A stretch of DNA of 34,873 bases, taken from NCBI GenBank assembly GCA_934623455.1, contig CAKTVK010000011.1, forward strand, positions 1 through 34,873, given 5' to 3'. Both the position numbers and the translations under genes were made by a program. The notes below the pieces were generated by a model that did not search any database, was not told the DNA's origin, and saw only the letters and a list, made by a program, of their open reading frames with translations. Positions 24,432-33,331 of the stretch are shown here, in pieces. Each line of letters begins with the position of its first letter. Positions within the stretch are counted from its first letter, which is position 1. This stretch comes from an uncultured Eggerthellaceae bacterium (GTDB taxonomy: Bacteria > Actinomycetota > Coriobacteriia > Coriobacteriales > Eggerthellaceae).

Positions 24432-24460
24432 TTGCGAAAGCTTCTGTGTGCGGTTACTAT
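24432..24460 (+). promoter_or_regulatory. Candidate promoter of the amidohydrolase gene
   Basis: TTGCGA and TACTAT are separated by exactly 17 bp and followed by AACG. Transcription would start near 24467, giving a leader of about 93 nt. That leader does not match a riboswitch class I can recognise. Confidence 0.5.
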
Positions 24461-24559
24461 AACGTCATGCAATTATAAGAGCGAATCTAACACGGAAGGT
24501 GCGCCGCGCGTGAGCTTGACGGGTACACCAACGGAAGAGCCGACAGAAAAGAGGACGAC

Positions 24560-25861
24560 ATGCTGTTTGCAGACATCACTTTGATTGACAAGAACTTCGA
24601 GTGCAAGGAACATCAGTGGGTTGGCGTGCGCGGTGACCGCATTGAGTACGTGGGCGATTGCGCGCCTGAAAACGCTGCTGACTTCGGCGAAGTGTATGAA
24701 GGCGCAGGTCGTCTGCTTATGCCGGCGCTCTACAACTTGCACGCGCATGCTCCCATGACGCTTTTGCGCGGCTACGCGGAAAACCTGCCGCTCCAGGCGT
24801 GGCTGAACGACATGGTGTGGCCGTTCGAAGCGAAGATGACGCCCGAGGACAATTACTGGGCAACGCTTCTGTCCTGCGCGGAAATGGCGCGCTACGGCTG
24901 CGTCTCCTTCTCTGACATGTATTACCACACGCCCGAGCGCGCGCAGGCTGTTTGCGAAGCGGGCATGAAGGCGAATCTGTGCACGAGTCCGCTTGCGTTT
25001 GAACCTAAGGATATTTCCGAATTCCCGTGCTTCGCCGAAATGGAAGACGGCGTTGCAAATCACAATGGCGAAGCGAACGGCCGCATCAAGTTTGAGGCAT
25101 GCGTGCACGCGGAGTACACGAACAACAATGTGACCTGCAAAAGCGTTGTGGAATGGGCGAAGAAAAACGGCGTTGGCATGCAGATTCATCTGGCGGAAAC
25201 GGCATCGGAAGTGCGGGATTGCAAGAACCGTCACAACGGCATGACGCCTGCTCAGTGGTTCGATTCGCTGGGCGCGTTCGATGTTCCCATGACGGCGGCG
25301 CATTGCGTGTGGCTATGCGATGATGACATTGCGCTTTTGGCGAAGAAGGGTGTTTCTGTGGCGCTGAATCCGGCATCGAACATGAAGCTGGCCAGCGGTT
25401 TTGCTCCTATCGCCGAGTTGTTGGATGCGGGTGTGAACGTGTGCCTGGGTACCGATGGCATGGCATCGAACAATAACCATGATATGTTCCAGGACATGTA
25501 CTTGATGGCGCTTTTGCCCAAGGGCAACAAGCTTGATCCTGCGGTGGTTACGCCCGAGCAGGTGCTTGCGGCGGCAACGCGCAATGGCGCCGTGGCCCAG
25601 GGCCGTACGGATTGCGGTTTGGTGAAGGAAGGTTTCAAAGCCGATCTTTGCGTGCTGAATGTGACCGGTCCTTCGTGGTGCCCCATGACAGCGCCGCTGG
25701 TAAATATTGTTTACGCAGGTCATGGAAGCGATGTGGTGCTTACGATGTGCGATGGCGCCGTGGTGTATCGCGATGGCGCTTGGCCAACCATTGATGTTGA
25801 AGCGGCAAAGGCTCAAGTTGTCGAGCGCACGCAGCGCATTCAGGCGGAAGTTCGCGGCTAG
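24560..25861 (+). CDS. Amidohydrolase, MTA/SAH deaminase-like (TrzA/AtzA family)
   Basis: A 433-residue protein. Metal-binding signatures are in order: NLHAHAPMTLLRG (His 61, His 63), QIHLAET (His 210, Glu 213), AAHCVWL (His 248) and CLGTDGMASNNNHDMF (Asp 299). This set and the length fit the TrzA-like amidohydrolases that deaminate S-adenosylhomocysteine, methylthioadenosine or related aminated rings using one divalent metal. GAGGA lies 5-8 bp before the ATG. It is monocistronic, convergent with the LuxR-type gene. SAH deamination would suit a neighbourhood rich in SAM-dependent methyltransferases and a radical SAM enzyme, but guanine- or cytosine-type substrates cannot be excluded. Confidence 0.85.
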   Translation: MLFADITLIDKNFECKEHQWVGVRGDRIEYVGDCAPENAADFGEVYEGAGRLLMPALYNLHAHAPMTLLRGYAENLPLQAWLNDMVWPFEAKMTPEDNYWATLLSCAEMARYGCVSFSDMYYHTPERAQAVCEAGMKANLCTSPLAFEPKDISEFPCFAEMEDGVANHNGEANGRIKFEACVHAEYTNNNVTCKSVVEWAKKNGVGMQIHLAETASEVRDCKNRHNGMTPAQWFDSLGAFDVPMTAAHCVWLCDDDIALLAKKGVSVALNPASNMKLASGFAPIAELLDAGVNVCLGTDGMASNNNHDMFQDMYLMALLPKGNKLDPAVVTPEQVLAAATRNGAVAQGRTDCGLVKEGFKADLCVLNVTGPSWCPMTAPLVNIVYAGHGSDVVLTMCDGAVVYRDGAWPTIDVEAAKAQVVERTQRIQAEVRG

Positions 25862-25874
25862 CGAACGGGAGCGG

Positions 25875-25920
25875 AGCCGGCGGCTTCGCGGGCGGTCGGT
25901 CCGTGTGGCGCGCGCCGGCT
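25875..25920. terminator. Possible hairpin terminator at the amidohydrolase / LuxR junction
   Basis: 8-bp arms AGCCGGCG and CGCCGGCT bracket a GC-rich 30-bp loop in the 65-bp convergent gap. No T-run follows. It is the one convergent junction in the window without the palindromic repeat pair. Confidence 0.35.
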
Positions 25921-25926
25921 TTGCGG

Positions 25927-27837
25927 TTATATCGTATCCTTCAGGGCGTCCACCATGGCAATGAGTTCTTGCTTTTTATGGATGCCCAATTTTGCGTAAA
26001 TATGCTTGTAGTGGGTGCGCACCGTGTTCTCGGACACAACGTGTTCCTCGGCAATGCGCGCAACGCTGTAGCCGCGCACGATAAGCTCCATGATTTCCGT
26101 TTCGCGGCTGGTCAGGCGATATTCCTCTTGAATGATCTTGCAGCGCAGGGTAATGCGGCTCGGTCCTTTTTCCGTTGATTGATACAGGTCGTCGGGGAAG
26201 GGGTCGCGTGCCGTGCGGCGCGTTTCGGCTTGTGTGTTTTTTGCCCTACGTTTGTTGCTTGCGCCGGTGTCTGCGGCTGCGTTTGCGCCGGCACTGGTGG
26301 TCGTGCCCGCTCCCGCAGCGGCGTTTGCAGCTGTTTCCGCGCCTGCGCTCGCGCTTGTCGGGTGACTTGCAGCGTTTGCGGCGCGCGCTTCTCCATGCGC
26401 TTCGCTGCCTTCCGCGTTGTTGCTGCTCGCGTTGTCGCCGTGCATTCCGGCAACAGGAGGAGTAGCGACATCGGCGACCACCTGATATTCGCCTTCGCTC
26501 AAATTGATGGTTTCATCTGAGAAAACGCTGCTGTCAAGCTCATGGTCCGCAGGAGCTGCGGGTGCCATAAGGTACGTCATCAAGCGCCCGTGCTGTCCGG
26601 GTTTCATGCCGAACGAGATGAATTCCACGTTATCGTATTGCGGCAGCTTGCTGGTGAAACGCTCGCTTCTTCCCACAAATGCGTACAGCGTGATGGTCAG
26701 CACTAAAAGACCCATGACGGACATGGCAAACGGAGTCTGTTCGCCAAATAATCGATTCGCCATGGCGATATGCCCGAAAATAAAGCCCCCGTTTTGCAGG
26801 AGCCCTACAATCGATCCGAAGAAGCCGTAGACGAAAAACGGATTGCAGCCTCGATTCAGGCAGATGTGCGCGCTTTGCAGCATAACGATGATGTTCGCCA
26901 GGGAAAACAGCAAAAACACCACGCCGCTGATGAACGCCAGCGCTTTGCCTTCGACGAACGGGAAGAACGCCAGACATACCGCTACCAGGGGAAACGAAAC
27001 CATAAACACGAAATGCAAGTTCAACGCGAACGAGCGGCGCTGCCAGAGCAAAAGCATAAGACCCGCAACAACGAACAGCCCCAAAAACGATGCCGCATTC
27101 GTAGCGTCGCCCAACTGAACGTCTGCCACGGCAATGGAACGCACCAGGCCCGACGCGAACCCCATGGTGCCAATGGCGAACGCGCTTTTCCAATATACGC
27201 GTATGATGCGCACATACACGGGGACATTTGTGCGCGGATCGTCTTGGAAAATAGGCAGGTCCTTGTTCAGTTTACGGAACGACAGCAGTACCGACAAGCC
27301 GCACAGCGGCACGAAAATGAGCGGAATCAAAAAGACGCGTACCGCTTGGGGCACCAGGTACAGCAGCGCGAACAGCAGCGGCGCGCAAAACGTGCCCGTC
27401 AAAATGAAGAAGTTGCCGCGGTCGGTGCTTTCTGCCGAGAAATAACGCGCCCATACCAGCGAGAGCAACGTGCCGCCCGCGCCCATGCAGCAGCCGGCAA
27501 CGGTGACCAGCGCCACGCGCCATTCGGGCAGGTACAGCGCGGCAATCAGCAGCGCGCCACCTAGAAACGCCGGAAACGACGAAACGCCATGCAGCGACTT
27601 CGTTACGATAGAGGGCACCTTGAACGAGCATACCAGGATAACGATATACGTGAGCAGCGATGCCATGGACTGCGCCAGCATGAACGCGAACGTGACTTCT
27701 TCGCCGTGAAATTCGTGCGGGAAGAAGGGGAACACGCCGCCCCATAGCGAGCACGCGTTGATGACCAGGAACAACGCGTATCCCAGAATGGCAATATCGA
27801 AGCCGGGCGTTCGCAGCGCCGTTCGGATTGCGGCCAT
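25927..27837 (-). CDS. Membrane-bound LuxR-family regulator (MFS-like sensor plus C-terminal HTH)
   Basis: A 636-residue protein. Residues 1-400 contain about twelve hydrophobic segments in an MFS-like arrangement. Residues about 465-560 are an Ala/Ser/Thr-rich linker. Residues 566-636 are a LuxR/NarL-type DNA-binding domain (LTSRETEIMELIVRGYSVARIAEEHVVSENTVRTHY). This architecture is, from memory, strongly expanded in Eggerthellaceae and often sits beside respiratory reductase genes; the sensed ligand is unknown. Its start abuts the stop of the orphan DmsC-like gene, so it is co-transcribed with that gene and the radical SAM gene. It is the best candidate regulator of the divergent dms genes. 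Confidence 0.88.
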   Translation of the reverse strand: MAAIRTALRTPGFDIAILGYALFLVINACSLWGGVFPFFPHEFHGEEVTFAFMLAQSMASLLTYIVILVCSFKVPSIVTKSLHGVSSFPAFLGGALLIAALYLPEWRVALVTVAGCCMGAGGTLLSLVWARYFSAESTDRGNFFILTGTFCAPLLFALLYLVPQAVRVFLIPLIFVPLCGLSVLLSFRKLNKDLPIFQDDPRTNVPVYVRIIRVYWKSAFAIGTMGFASGLVRSIAVADVQLGDATNAASFLGLFVVAGLMLLLWQRRSFALNLHFVFMVSFPLVAVCLAFFPFVEGKALAFISGVVFLLFSLANIIVMLQSAHICLNRGCNPFFVYGFFGSIVGLLQNGGFIFGHIAMANRLFGEQTPFAMSVMGLLVLTITLYAFVGRSERFTSKLPQYDNVEFISFGMKPGQHGRLMTYLMAPAAPADHELDSSVFSDETINLSEGEYQVVADVATPPVAGMHGDNASSNNAEGSEAHGEARAANAASHPTSASAGAETAANAAAGAGTTTSAGANAAADTGASNKRRAKNTQAETRRTARDPFPDDLYQSTEKGPSRITLRCKIIQEEYRLTSRETEIMELIVRGYSVARIAEEHVVSENTVRTHYKHIYAKLGIHKKQELIAMVDALKDTI

Positions 27838-28710
27838 TTACACCACCAATCCCACGTTCAGATACGCGCAGTAGAACGAGAAGCGCGCAATAAAGACGCC
27901 GCCCAGCGCCAGAACAAGTGCGATGGTTGTGCATTTCCGGCTCAGCAGGCGCCCTTGGCGCTTCCATAGCAGCGTGAGGATAACTGCCGCTATGAGCAGG
28001 AGTGTTGATGCGGCAATGAAGAGGGGATATTGCGGGAAGACTTCGACCAGGGGCGTGGTGGAGCTGGTTAGTTCGTAAAAAAAGCTGCTTTGGATGAGTT
28101 CGGAAACAAGCAGGGCAGCCGTTGAGGCGCCTGCGCAGATGAGCGTTGTGAGCAAAATGGGCGCTTCACTTTCTTGGTCGGCCATGGCAAGCGTGAACAG
28201 AAAGAGGAACGAGCCGCCCAGAAGTGCGCTCAGTATCTGGTTTATCTGCGTGAATGCAAGCGACCAGCTTGAGATGGTTTCAATGTTGTACGCGTTTGAC
28301 GTGAACCAGATTTGCGCGACACCCGCCACCATAGCAAGTGGGATGGCAATGCGCAGCTGTCGCACGCTTATGCGGTCGCTGAAACCAGCCAGCCAGTAAA
28401 TCCACGCTACGCCGGCAAATGCCACGGACGCCGCAACTTCGTTGGAAAGCGGGGAGCGCCCAATGCCCGCAAGAACATACAGGGCGTTTGCGGGTTTTCC
28501 CAGATGATTAGTGGACGCAATAAGTCCTATCAGGCAAAATGCCAGCGGAATGATAAGAAAATGGTGAAGGCGCTTGCGCGTTTCCTCTTCCTTCACATAC
28601 ACAATGCCGTAAAGGGTGAGCAGGATAAACGCCACCACTGCCGCCGGCGCAAACGCGGTGAACAGCGCCAGCGAAAGCTGCTCGAGGCCCTGAGCAATGC
28701 CGGATTCCAT
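27838..28710 (-). CDS. DmsC-like membrane anchor subunit (orphan copy)
   Basis: A 290-residue protein with about eight membrane segments. The segment ASTNHLGKPANALYVLAGIGRSPLSNEVAASVAF matches the DmsC signature, and the divergent DmsC has the parallel ASFTHLGSPSHVFGMASGIGTSPLSNEI. DmsC anchors the catalytic dimer and oxidises menaquinol. No catalytic or Fe-S subunit gene is adjacent on this strand; its neighbours are the radical SAM gene (3 bp upstream) and the LuxR gene (abutting downstream). It may be an alternative anchor for DmsAB or serve sensing, and both are inference. Confidence 0.88.
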   Translation of the reverse strand: MESGIAQGLEQLSLALFTAFAPAAVVAFILLTLYGIVYVKEEETRKRLHHFLIIPLAFCLIGLIASTNHLGKPANALYVLAGIGRSPLSNEVAASVAFAGVAWIYWLAGFSDRISVRQLRIAIPLAMVAGVAQIWFTSNAYNIETISSWSLAFTQINQILSALLGGSFLFLFTLAMADQESEAPILLTTLICAGASTAALLVSELIQSSFFYELTSSTTPLVEVFPQYPLFIAASTLLLIAAVILTLLWKRQGRLLSRKCTTIALVLALGGVFIARFSFYCAYLNVGLVV

Positions 28711-28713
28711 GGC

Positions 28714-30405
28714 TTACGCCTCCTTTTTCGTGGTGCTGTCCGCCTGCACTGCCTGCGCCTTCATGCCAGCGCCTGTCTCCTGCGCCGCCACCCGAGTCTT
28801 CGCTGTGTTTTCCTTCGCAATGCCGGAAGCGCCGTTTGGGGAATCGCCCGCGAAACCGGATTCGGAGTCTTCTTTAGTAGGAGAGAGCTCGATGCAGATG
28901 CGATAAAGCGCCTGGTAATCGCATGGTTCCACTACTAGGGCGTCCACTTCGCGGAAGCGCGCGGCACCAGTATTGTCGCGCTCGATAACGCCGAACGCGA
29001 CGAAGAGCTTCACGCCCGCATCGCCGCCCAAGCCCGCGCCCGCGCTACCGCCCGCGGTGTCGTCCGCATCAGCAACGTCGTCCGCGCTCGCTGCGGAATT
29101 GCGGGAGTTGGTGCCTGCGGTGTCGCCTGAACCAGCAACATCGTCTGCGCCGTTCCCTTCGCCACCGTTGCGGCTCGCAATCCCTTCGCCTTGCTCCAGA
29201 AGGGGCAAAACAGCAGGCAAATCGGCAGGCGCGAATTGCACCATGCGGCCCTCAACGTCCAACGCATGAGCGCAACCGGCAGCTTCCAGCGCATCTGCCA
29301 GCGCAAATGCACGATCGCCAAAGCAGCGCAGCGTTTCGTAGAAGAAATTCTCCTGCGAGAACGTGTAGAGCGGAATCTCGCGCGCGCCGCCGCCGTTCTG
29401 CTCGTATATCTGGGCGGTGTTCTTATTCTCCAGCGAGCAATAATGCAAGTTGAGCGCGGTTCCGCGTTCGATTTCTTCCAGCATGAGCTGCAGCGCCAGC
29501 TCTTCGCTGCCTTCAATGGGAAGCGCACCTGCATAACCATAATCGTAAAGCACTTTGTAGGGGTTCGCCTTGAGCTTGAGCCCACGCGCCTTGAACGCTT
29601 TTTCGTGATGCAGCGGGAAGCACAGTTCCAGCAAATTGATGCCGAATGCGCCTGCGCGTTCCAGTTCGCGCAAAATATGCAGCATTTCATCGTGTGTGCC
29701 CGGGACAACGGGCATTTCCACCATGACAGTGGGAATTACGTCCACCGTCGCACGGATGTTATCCCACGTGCGCTGTTGGTTCTCGGGTGCATCATCAAGC
29801 TTGATGCTGAAGCGAATCTCGTTAAGTCCCGCTGCACGCAGCTGTTCAAGAAGCGCAGGGGTAAGTTGATCGCCCGAGGTATACAGGCGCAAGTGGGCAC
29901 TCGGGTTGTCGTGGCGCGCTTCCGTGAAAAACGCGCACGCTTCTTCGGCGAGCAAAAGCGGCTCGCCGCCCGTGAGCGCTACGTAATCAAGCCCGCCCAT
30001 GCTTTTATTGAATGCGGAAAGTTCGCTGCGCCAATCTTTTTTATCGTTCTTATAAAGATGGTAGTCGCACTGATTCTCGTTGAAGCAAAACCAGCACGAC
30101 CGATGGCACGCCAGTGAAAGGAATTCCGAAACGCTTTTCACGCCGGTGCGGCAGCGCGCGCAGGCGGGCGAGATGCTTCCGTACGCAATGCTTTTACCGC
30201 CGTTGCGTACGCGTGCCCCCGCCGCAACAAGTTGTTCACGCAAAGCGGCAACGCGTGCTGGACTGTCTTCATCGTTTGAAACAGGAACGCCGAAACTTGC
30301 CATGGTACGGCGAAATTGCGCACGCTGTTGCACGAAATGGCGCAAATACGTTGCGTACTCTTCGCCCAAATCGCGCGAAATATCTGCGGCCGAAATCGGT
30401 CTCAT
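28714..30405 (-). CDS. Radical SAM protein linked to the dms locus
   Basis: A 563-residue protein. The radical SAM cluster is LACHRSCWFCF (C-x3-C-x2-C, residues 100-107), followed by YVALTGGEPLL (GGEP at 146-149) and RLYTSGD. An extra C-x2-C pair (residues 82 and 85) lies just before the cluster, and further Cys residues (NENQC) just after. Residues about 400-465 are a Gly/Asp/Ala-rich insert with repeated DDVA...DTAG units, and the last 50 residues are low complexity. Its substrate is unknown. Start 30405 is chosen because GGGAAAGGG precedes it; an upstream in-frame start at 30438 adds 11 residues. Placement opposite dmsA suggests a role in maturation or in metabolism of the same substrate. 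Confidence 0.85.
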   Translation of the reverse strand: MRPISAADISRDLGEEYATYLRHFVQQRAQFRRTMASFGVPVSNDEDSPARVAALREQLVAAGARVRNGGKSIAYGSISPACARCRTGVKSVSEFLSLACHRSCWFCFNENQCDYHLYKNDKKDWRSELSAFNKSMGGLDYVALTGGEPLLLAEEACAFFTEARHDNPSAHLRLYTSGDQLTPALLEQLRAAGLNEIRFSIKLDDAPENQQRTWDNIRATVDVIPTVMVEMPVVPGTHDEMLHILRELERAGAFGINLLELCFPLHHEKAFKARGLKLKANPYKVLYDYGYAGALPIEGSEELALQLMLEEIERGTALNLHYCSLENKNTAQIYEQNGGGAREIPLYTFSQENFFYETLRCFGDRAFALADALEAAGCAHALDVEGRMVQFAPADLPAVLPLLEQGEGIASRNGGEGNGADDVAGSGDTAGTNSRNSAASADDVADADDTAGGSAGAGLGGDAGVKLFVAFGVIERDNTGAARFREVDALVVEPCDYQALYRICIELSPTKEDSESGFAGDSPNGASGIAKENTAKTRVAAQETGAGMKAQAVQADSTTKKEA

Positions 30406-30874
30406 GGCGTCCCTTTCCCTGTTTTTTCGCATCGTCAAAACAAGTAGTTTTTGCTGTGGGGCATCTTAAAGCAAAACTGAAAACACGCGAAGAATCCGCA
30501 TGGCAAAAACCGCAATATCCCTTTATTGTTGCGGCTGCCGAACATTGTGCACCTTGCATGTGATGTGATTCCCTGTCTTTTTCTGTGAGCATGTTACCCT
30601 ATTTTTATGTGTTCTACCAGGGGAAATCGAAATATCACATATTCTATGTGATGCAATTTCTTGCGCACGCTCGTAAAGTGCACGGCGTAAGAGAGAGAAA
30701 CTTTGCGCGGTGCGGTGTGCCGCATGAGGGCATTGCTTGGGGTGCGGGGAAACGCGAGAAGTCCGCCGCTTCAACCGCGAAGACGCCCGCTTGCAAATAC
30801 TACTCGCAGGCACCGAAAGCGCCTAACGCGCAAAGGCTCTTCCCGAAAAAAGAGAGATCAATGAAGGAGGGAAA
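30406..30874. promoter_or_regulatory. Divergent control region between the radical SAM gene and dmsA
   Basis: A 469-bp gap with no credible gene. It contains an A/T-rich centre (30570-30660) and a cluster of ATGTGAT heptamers: 30558-30564, 30563-30569 (overlapping tandem) and the inverted pair at 30634-30652. No confident -35/-10 pair could be fixed on either strand. The dmsA leader after the palindrome is about 220 nt and shows no recognised RNA motif. Confidence 0.6.
30634..30652. promoter_or_regulatory. Candidate operator palindrome upstream of dmsA
   Basis: The perfect palindrome ATCACAT/ATGTGAT with a 5-bp spacer resembles a dimeric regulator site. The same half-site occurs twice in tandem 65-75 bp away. 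The likely user is the LuxR-type regulator at 25927-27837, or a CRP/FNR-family protein; the half-site orientation is opposite to the CRP consensus. Confidence 0.65.
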
Positions 30875-33319
30875 ATGGAATCGAACACGGGACTGAATGT
30901 TTCGCGCAGAACGCTGATCAAGGGCGCTTCTGCTGGCGCCGTCGGCGTTGCCCTGAGTGGCATGCTGCTCGATGACATGTTCGAAAAGTCCGAGCCGGCA
31001 TTTGCCGCCGAGGCCAACCAGGAAACCGCAGAGGAAACCGTCGTTCAGAGCCACTGCTCTTGCAACTGCGCAAGCCGTTGCCCGCTGTGGATGCACGTGA
31101 AGGACGGCGAGCTCCAGTGGATCCAGTCCGAAACGAAGGCTTGGGATAACGAAGAAACCAGCCGTCAGCGCGCATGCTTGCGTGGCCGTTCGGTACGCCG
31201 CTGGATCAACGATCCCGATCGCTTGAAGTACCCCATGAAGCGCGTGGGCAAGCGTGGCGAGGGCAAGTTCGAGCGCATCACCTGGGAAGAAGCCATTAAA
31301 ACCATCAATGACAAACTGCAGTACACCTACAAGAACTTTGGCCCCGAGGCCGTGTACTGGACGCTGGGTTCCGGTGTTTACAGCTTGACTGGTCGTCCCG
31401 TTGGCCGCTGGCTGGCCTGCACGGGCGGCTACCTGGGATATTACGGTACGTACTCCGCTGCCCAGATGACCTTCATTGCTCCGTACATGTGGGGCGCCAA
31501 GGCTTCTTCGACTCCTGCCGCCATTAAAGACGCCGACCTGGTTATTTGCATGGGCTGGTCGCCTTCCGACTCCATGATGGGCTCCACGGGCGAAGCAAAG
31601 CACGGCTTTGAGTACCAGCACCGCACGAACACGAAGGCAAAGTACATTCACATTGACCCGCGCTTCAACGACACGCTGTGCAACACAAACGACGAGTGGC
31701 TGCCTATTCGTCCTGGCACCGATGCCGCCCTGGTTGCTGCTATCGCATACGTGCTGATTAAAGAAGGTAAAGTGGCACGCGACTTCCTGGATACGTACTG
31801 CGTTGGCTTCTCCGAAGACACCATGCCCGAGGCATACGCTGGCAAGAACATGTCTTATGAATCTTACGTTATGGGCCTGGGCTACGACAAGGTAGAGAAG
31901 ACTCCCGAGTGGGCTGCTGCTATTACGCTGATTCCGGCCGAGCGCATCACGAAGCTGGCGCACGAACTGGCAGAAGCCAAGGCTCCGTTTATCGGCCAGT
32001 ACTATGGCATTCAGCGCCACTCCAACGGTGAGCTTGCTTGCTTGGCCGTTTCTCTGCTTACGCTGTTGGTGGGCAAGCTGGGTCAGCCGGGCACTTCTTC
32101 GGGTCTGGACGTTGCCGCTTACAGCATTGGTCTTCCCTGGATTGGCGGCGACAACCCCTGCAAGTCCAAGATTTCTATCTTCACCTGGGCAGATGCAATT
32201 GACCACGGTCACGAGATGACTGCACTGCACGATGGCGTTCAGGGTACCGACAAGCTGTCCACCGACATCAAGTTCCTGGTTGAGTACGGCGGAAACTGCT
32301 TCACGAACCAGCACTCCGACGCAAACGTTGCGCACGACATTCTGGTTGACGAAACGAAGTGCGAGTTTATTTTGGTATTCGAGACCCTGATGAACGACGC
32401 CGCGAAGTACGCCGACATCCTGCTTCCCGATATCATGCGCGCCGAGCAACGCGGCATTATCAACGACGGCTGGTCCGGCGACGTTGCTTCCGTTCACTTC
32501 GCAAGCCCCATTGACCCCACCACCATGGGCCAGAAGTTCGAGCGCCGCAGCTCCTTTGACGTGTGCGCCGATTTGTGCGCTGCCGCTGGCGCCGACATCA
32601 AGGAGAAGTACCTGGACGGCAAGGACCAGGACGGTTGGACCAAGCAGCTGTACGAAAGCGTTCAGAAGAAGGACCCGCGCCTGCCCGAAATCGAAGAGGG
32701 CTACAAGATGGGCGAGTTCCATTACCGCAACCCCGCCGGTTACACCCCTGCATACAAGGCGTTCGTGGAAGATCCCGAGAAGAACAAGCTCACCACTCCT
32801 TCCGGCAAGATCGAAATCTTCTCTGAGAAGCTGCAGAAGATGGCCGAAACGTGGCAGCTGGACGATCCGCGCGATGTGATTGCTCCTATTCCGCTGTACA
32901 CCCCCGGCGTTGACAGCTACGAGGATTGCACTTCCGAGATGCCGTTTACGCTGGTTGGCTTCCACTATAAGGCCCGCACGCACTCGAGCTGGGGCAACGT
33001 TGAAGTGGTGAAGCAGGCTGCGCCGCAAGAAGTGTGGATTAACACCATTGATGCCGAGAAGCTGGGCATTGAAAACGGCGAAATCGTAAGCGTATTCAAC
33101 GAGCATGGCGAAGTGCACATCCAGGCGAAGGTCACGCCGCGTATCATCCCGGGCTCTCTGGCTATTTCGCAGGGCGCATGGCGTGATGCCGACATGAACG
33201 GCGACCGCATTGACAAGGGCGGCTGCATTAACACGCTGACCAACATGCATCCTTCGCCTATTGCTAAGGGCAACCCGCAGCACTCCAATATTGCCGGCGT
33301 TCGCAAGATCAAGAAATAA
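30875..33319 (+). CDS. dmsA: DMSO reductase-family molybdopterin oxidoreductase, catalytic subunit DmsA-like
   Basis: An 814-residue protein. A Tat signal (SRRTLIKGASAG, residues 10-21) directs export of the folded enzyme. An Fe-S site follows with Cys 61, 65, 69 and 101 (HCSCNCASRCPLW ... RACLRGRS). Ser 194 in YGTYSAAQM aligns with the Mo-ligand serine of DmsA-type enzymes, which excludes Cys- or Sec-ligated formate or nitrate types. The C-terminal MGD-binding region includes GFHYKARTHSSWGNVE. AGGAGGG precedes the ATG. The real electron acceptor (DMSO, other sulfoxides, N-oxides or a host or diet compound) cannot be read from sequence. It forms an operon with dmsB and dmsC. Confidence 0.92.
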   Translation: MESNTGLNVSRRTLIKGASAGAVGVALSGMLLDDMFEKSEPAFAAEANQETAEETVVQSHCSCNCASRCPLWMHVKDGELQWIQSETKAWDNEETSRQRACLRGRSVRRWINDPDRLKYPMKRVGKRGEGKFERITWEEAIKTINDKLQYTYKNFGPEAVYWTLGSGVYSLTGRPVGRWLACTGGYLGYYGTYSAAQMTFIAPYMWGAKASSTPAAIKDADLVICMGWSPSDSMMGSTGEAKHGFEYQHRTNTKAKYIHIDPRFNDTLCNTNDEWLPIRPGTDAALVAAIAYVLIKEGKVARDFLDTYCVGFSEDTMPEAYAGKNMSYESYVMGLGYDKVEKTPEWAAAITLIPAERITKLAHELAEAKAPFIGQYYGIQRHSNGELACLAVSLLTLLVGKLGQPGTSSGLDVAAYSIGLPWIGGDNPCKSKISIFTWADAIDHGHEMTALHDGVQGTDKLSTDIKFLVEYGGNCFTNQHSDANVAHDILVDETKCEFILVFETLMNDAAKYADILLPDIMRAEQRGIINDGWSGDVASVHFASPIDPTTMGQKFERRSSFDVCADLCAAAGADIKEKYLDGKDQDGWTKQLYESVQKKDPRLPEIEEGYKMGEFHYRNPAGYTPAYKAFVEDPEKNKLTTPSGKIEIFSEKLQKMAETWQLDDPRDVIAPIPLYTPGVDSYEDCTSEMPFTLVGFHYKARTHSSWGNVEVVKQAAPQEVWINTIDAEKLGIENGEIVSVFNEHGEVHIQAKVTPRIIPGSLAISQGAWRDADMNGDRIDKGGCINTLTNMHPSPIAKGNPQHSNIAGVRKIKK

Positions 33320-33331
33320 GGGAGGTAGATC

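Noticed and set aside
24467..24559. Amidohydrolase leader as a riboswitch (SAH, guanidine or purine class)
   Set aside because: It contains no core motif I can match to those classes; left as an unremarkable leader of about 93 nt.
25861..25926. A degenerate palindromic repeat pair at the amidohydrolase/LuxR junction
   Set aside because: Only 65 bp long, with an unrelated GC-rich hairpin; neither arm nor loop of the 31-bp repeat is present.
30585..30896. A 103-codon plus-strand frame ahead of dmsA
   Set aside because: It spans the operator palindrome, overlaps the dmsA start in another frame, and lacks a recognisable domain; the dmsA site has its own strong AGGAGGG.
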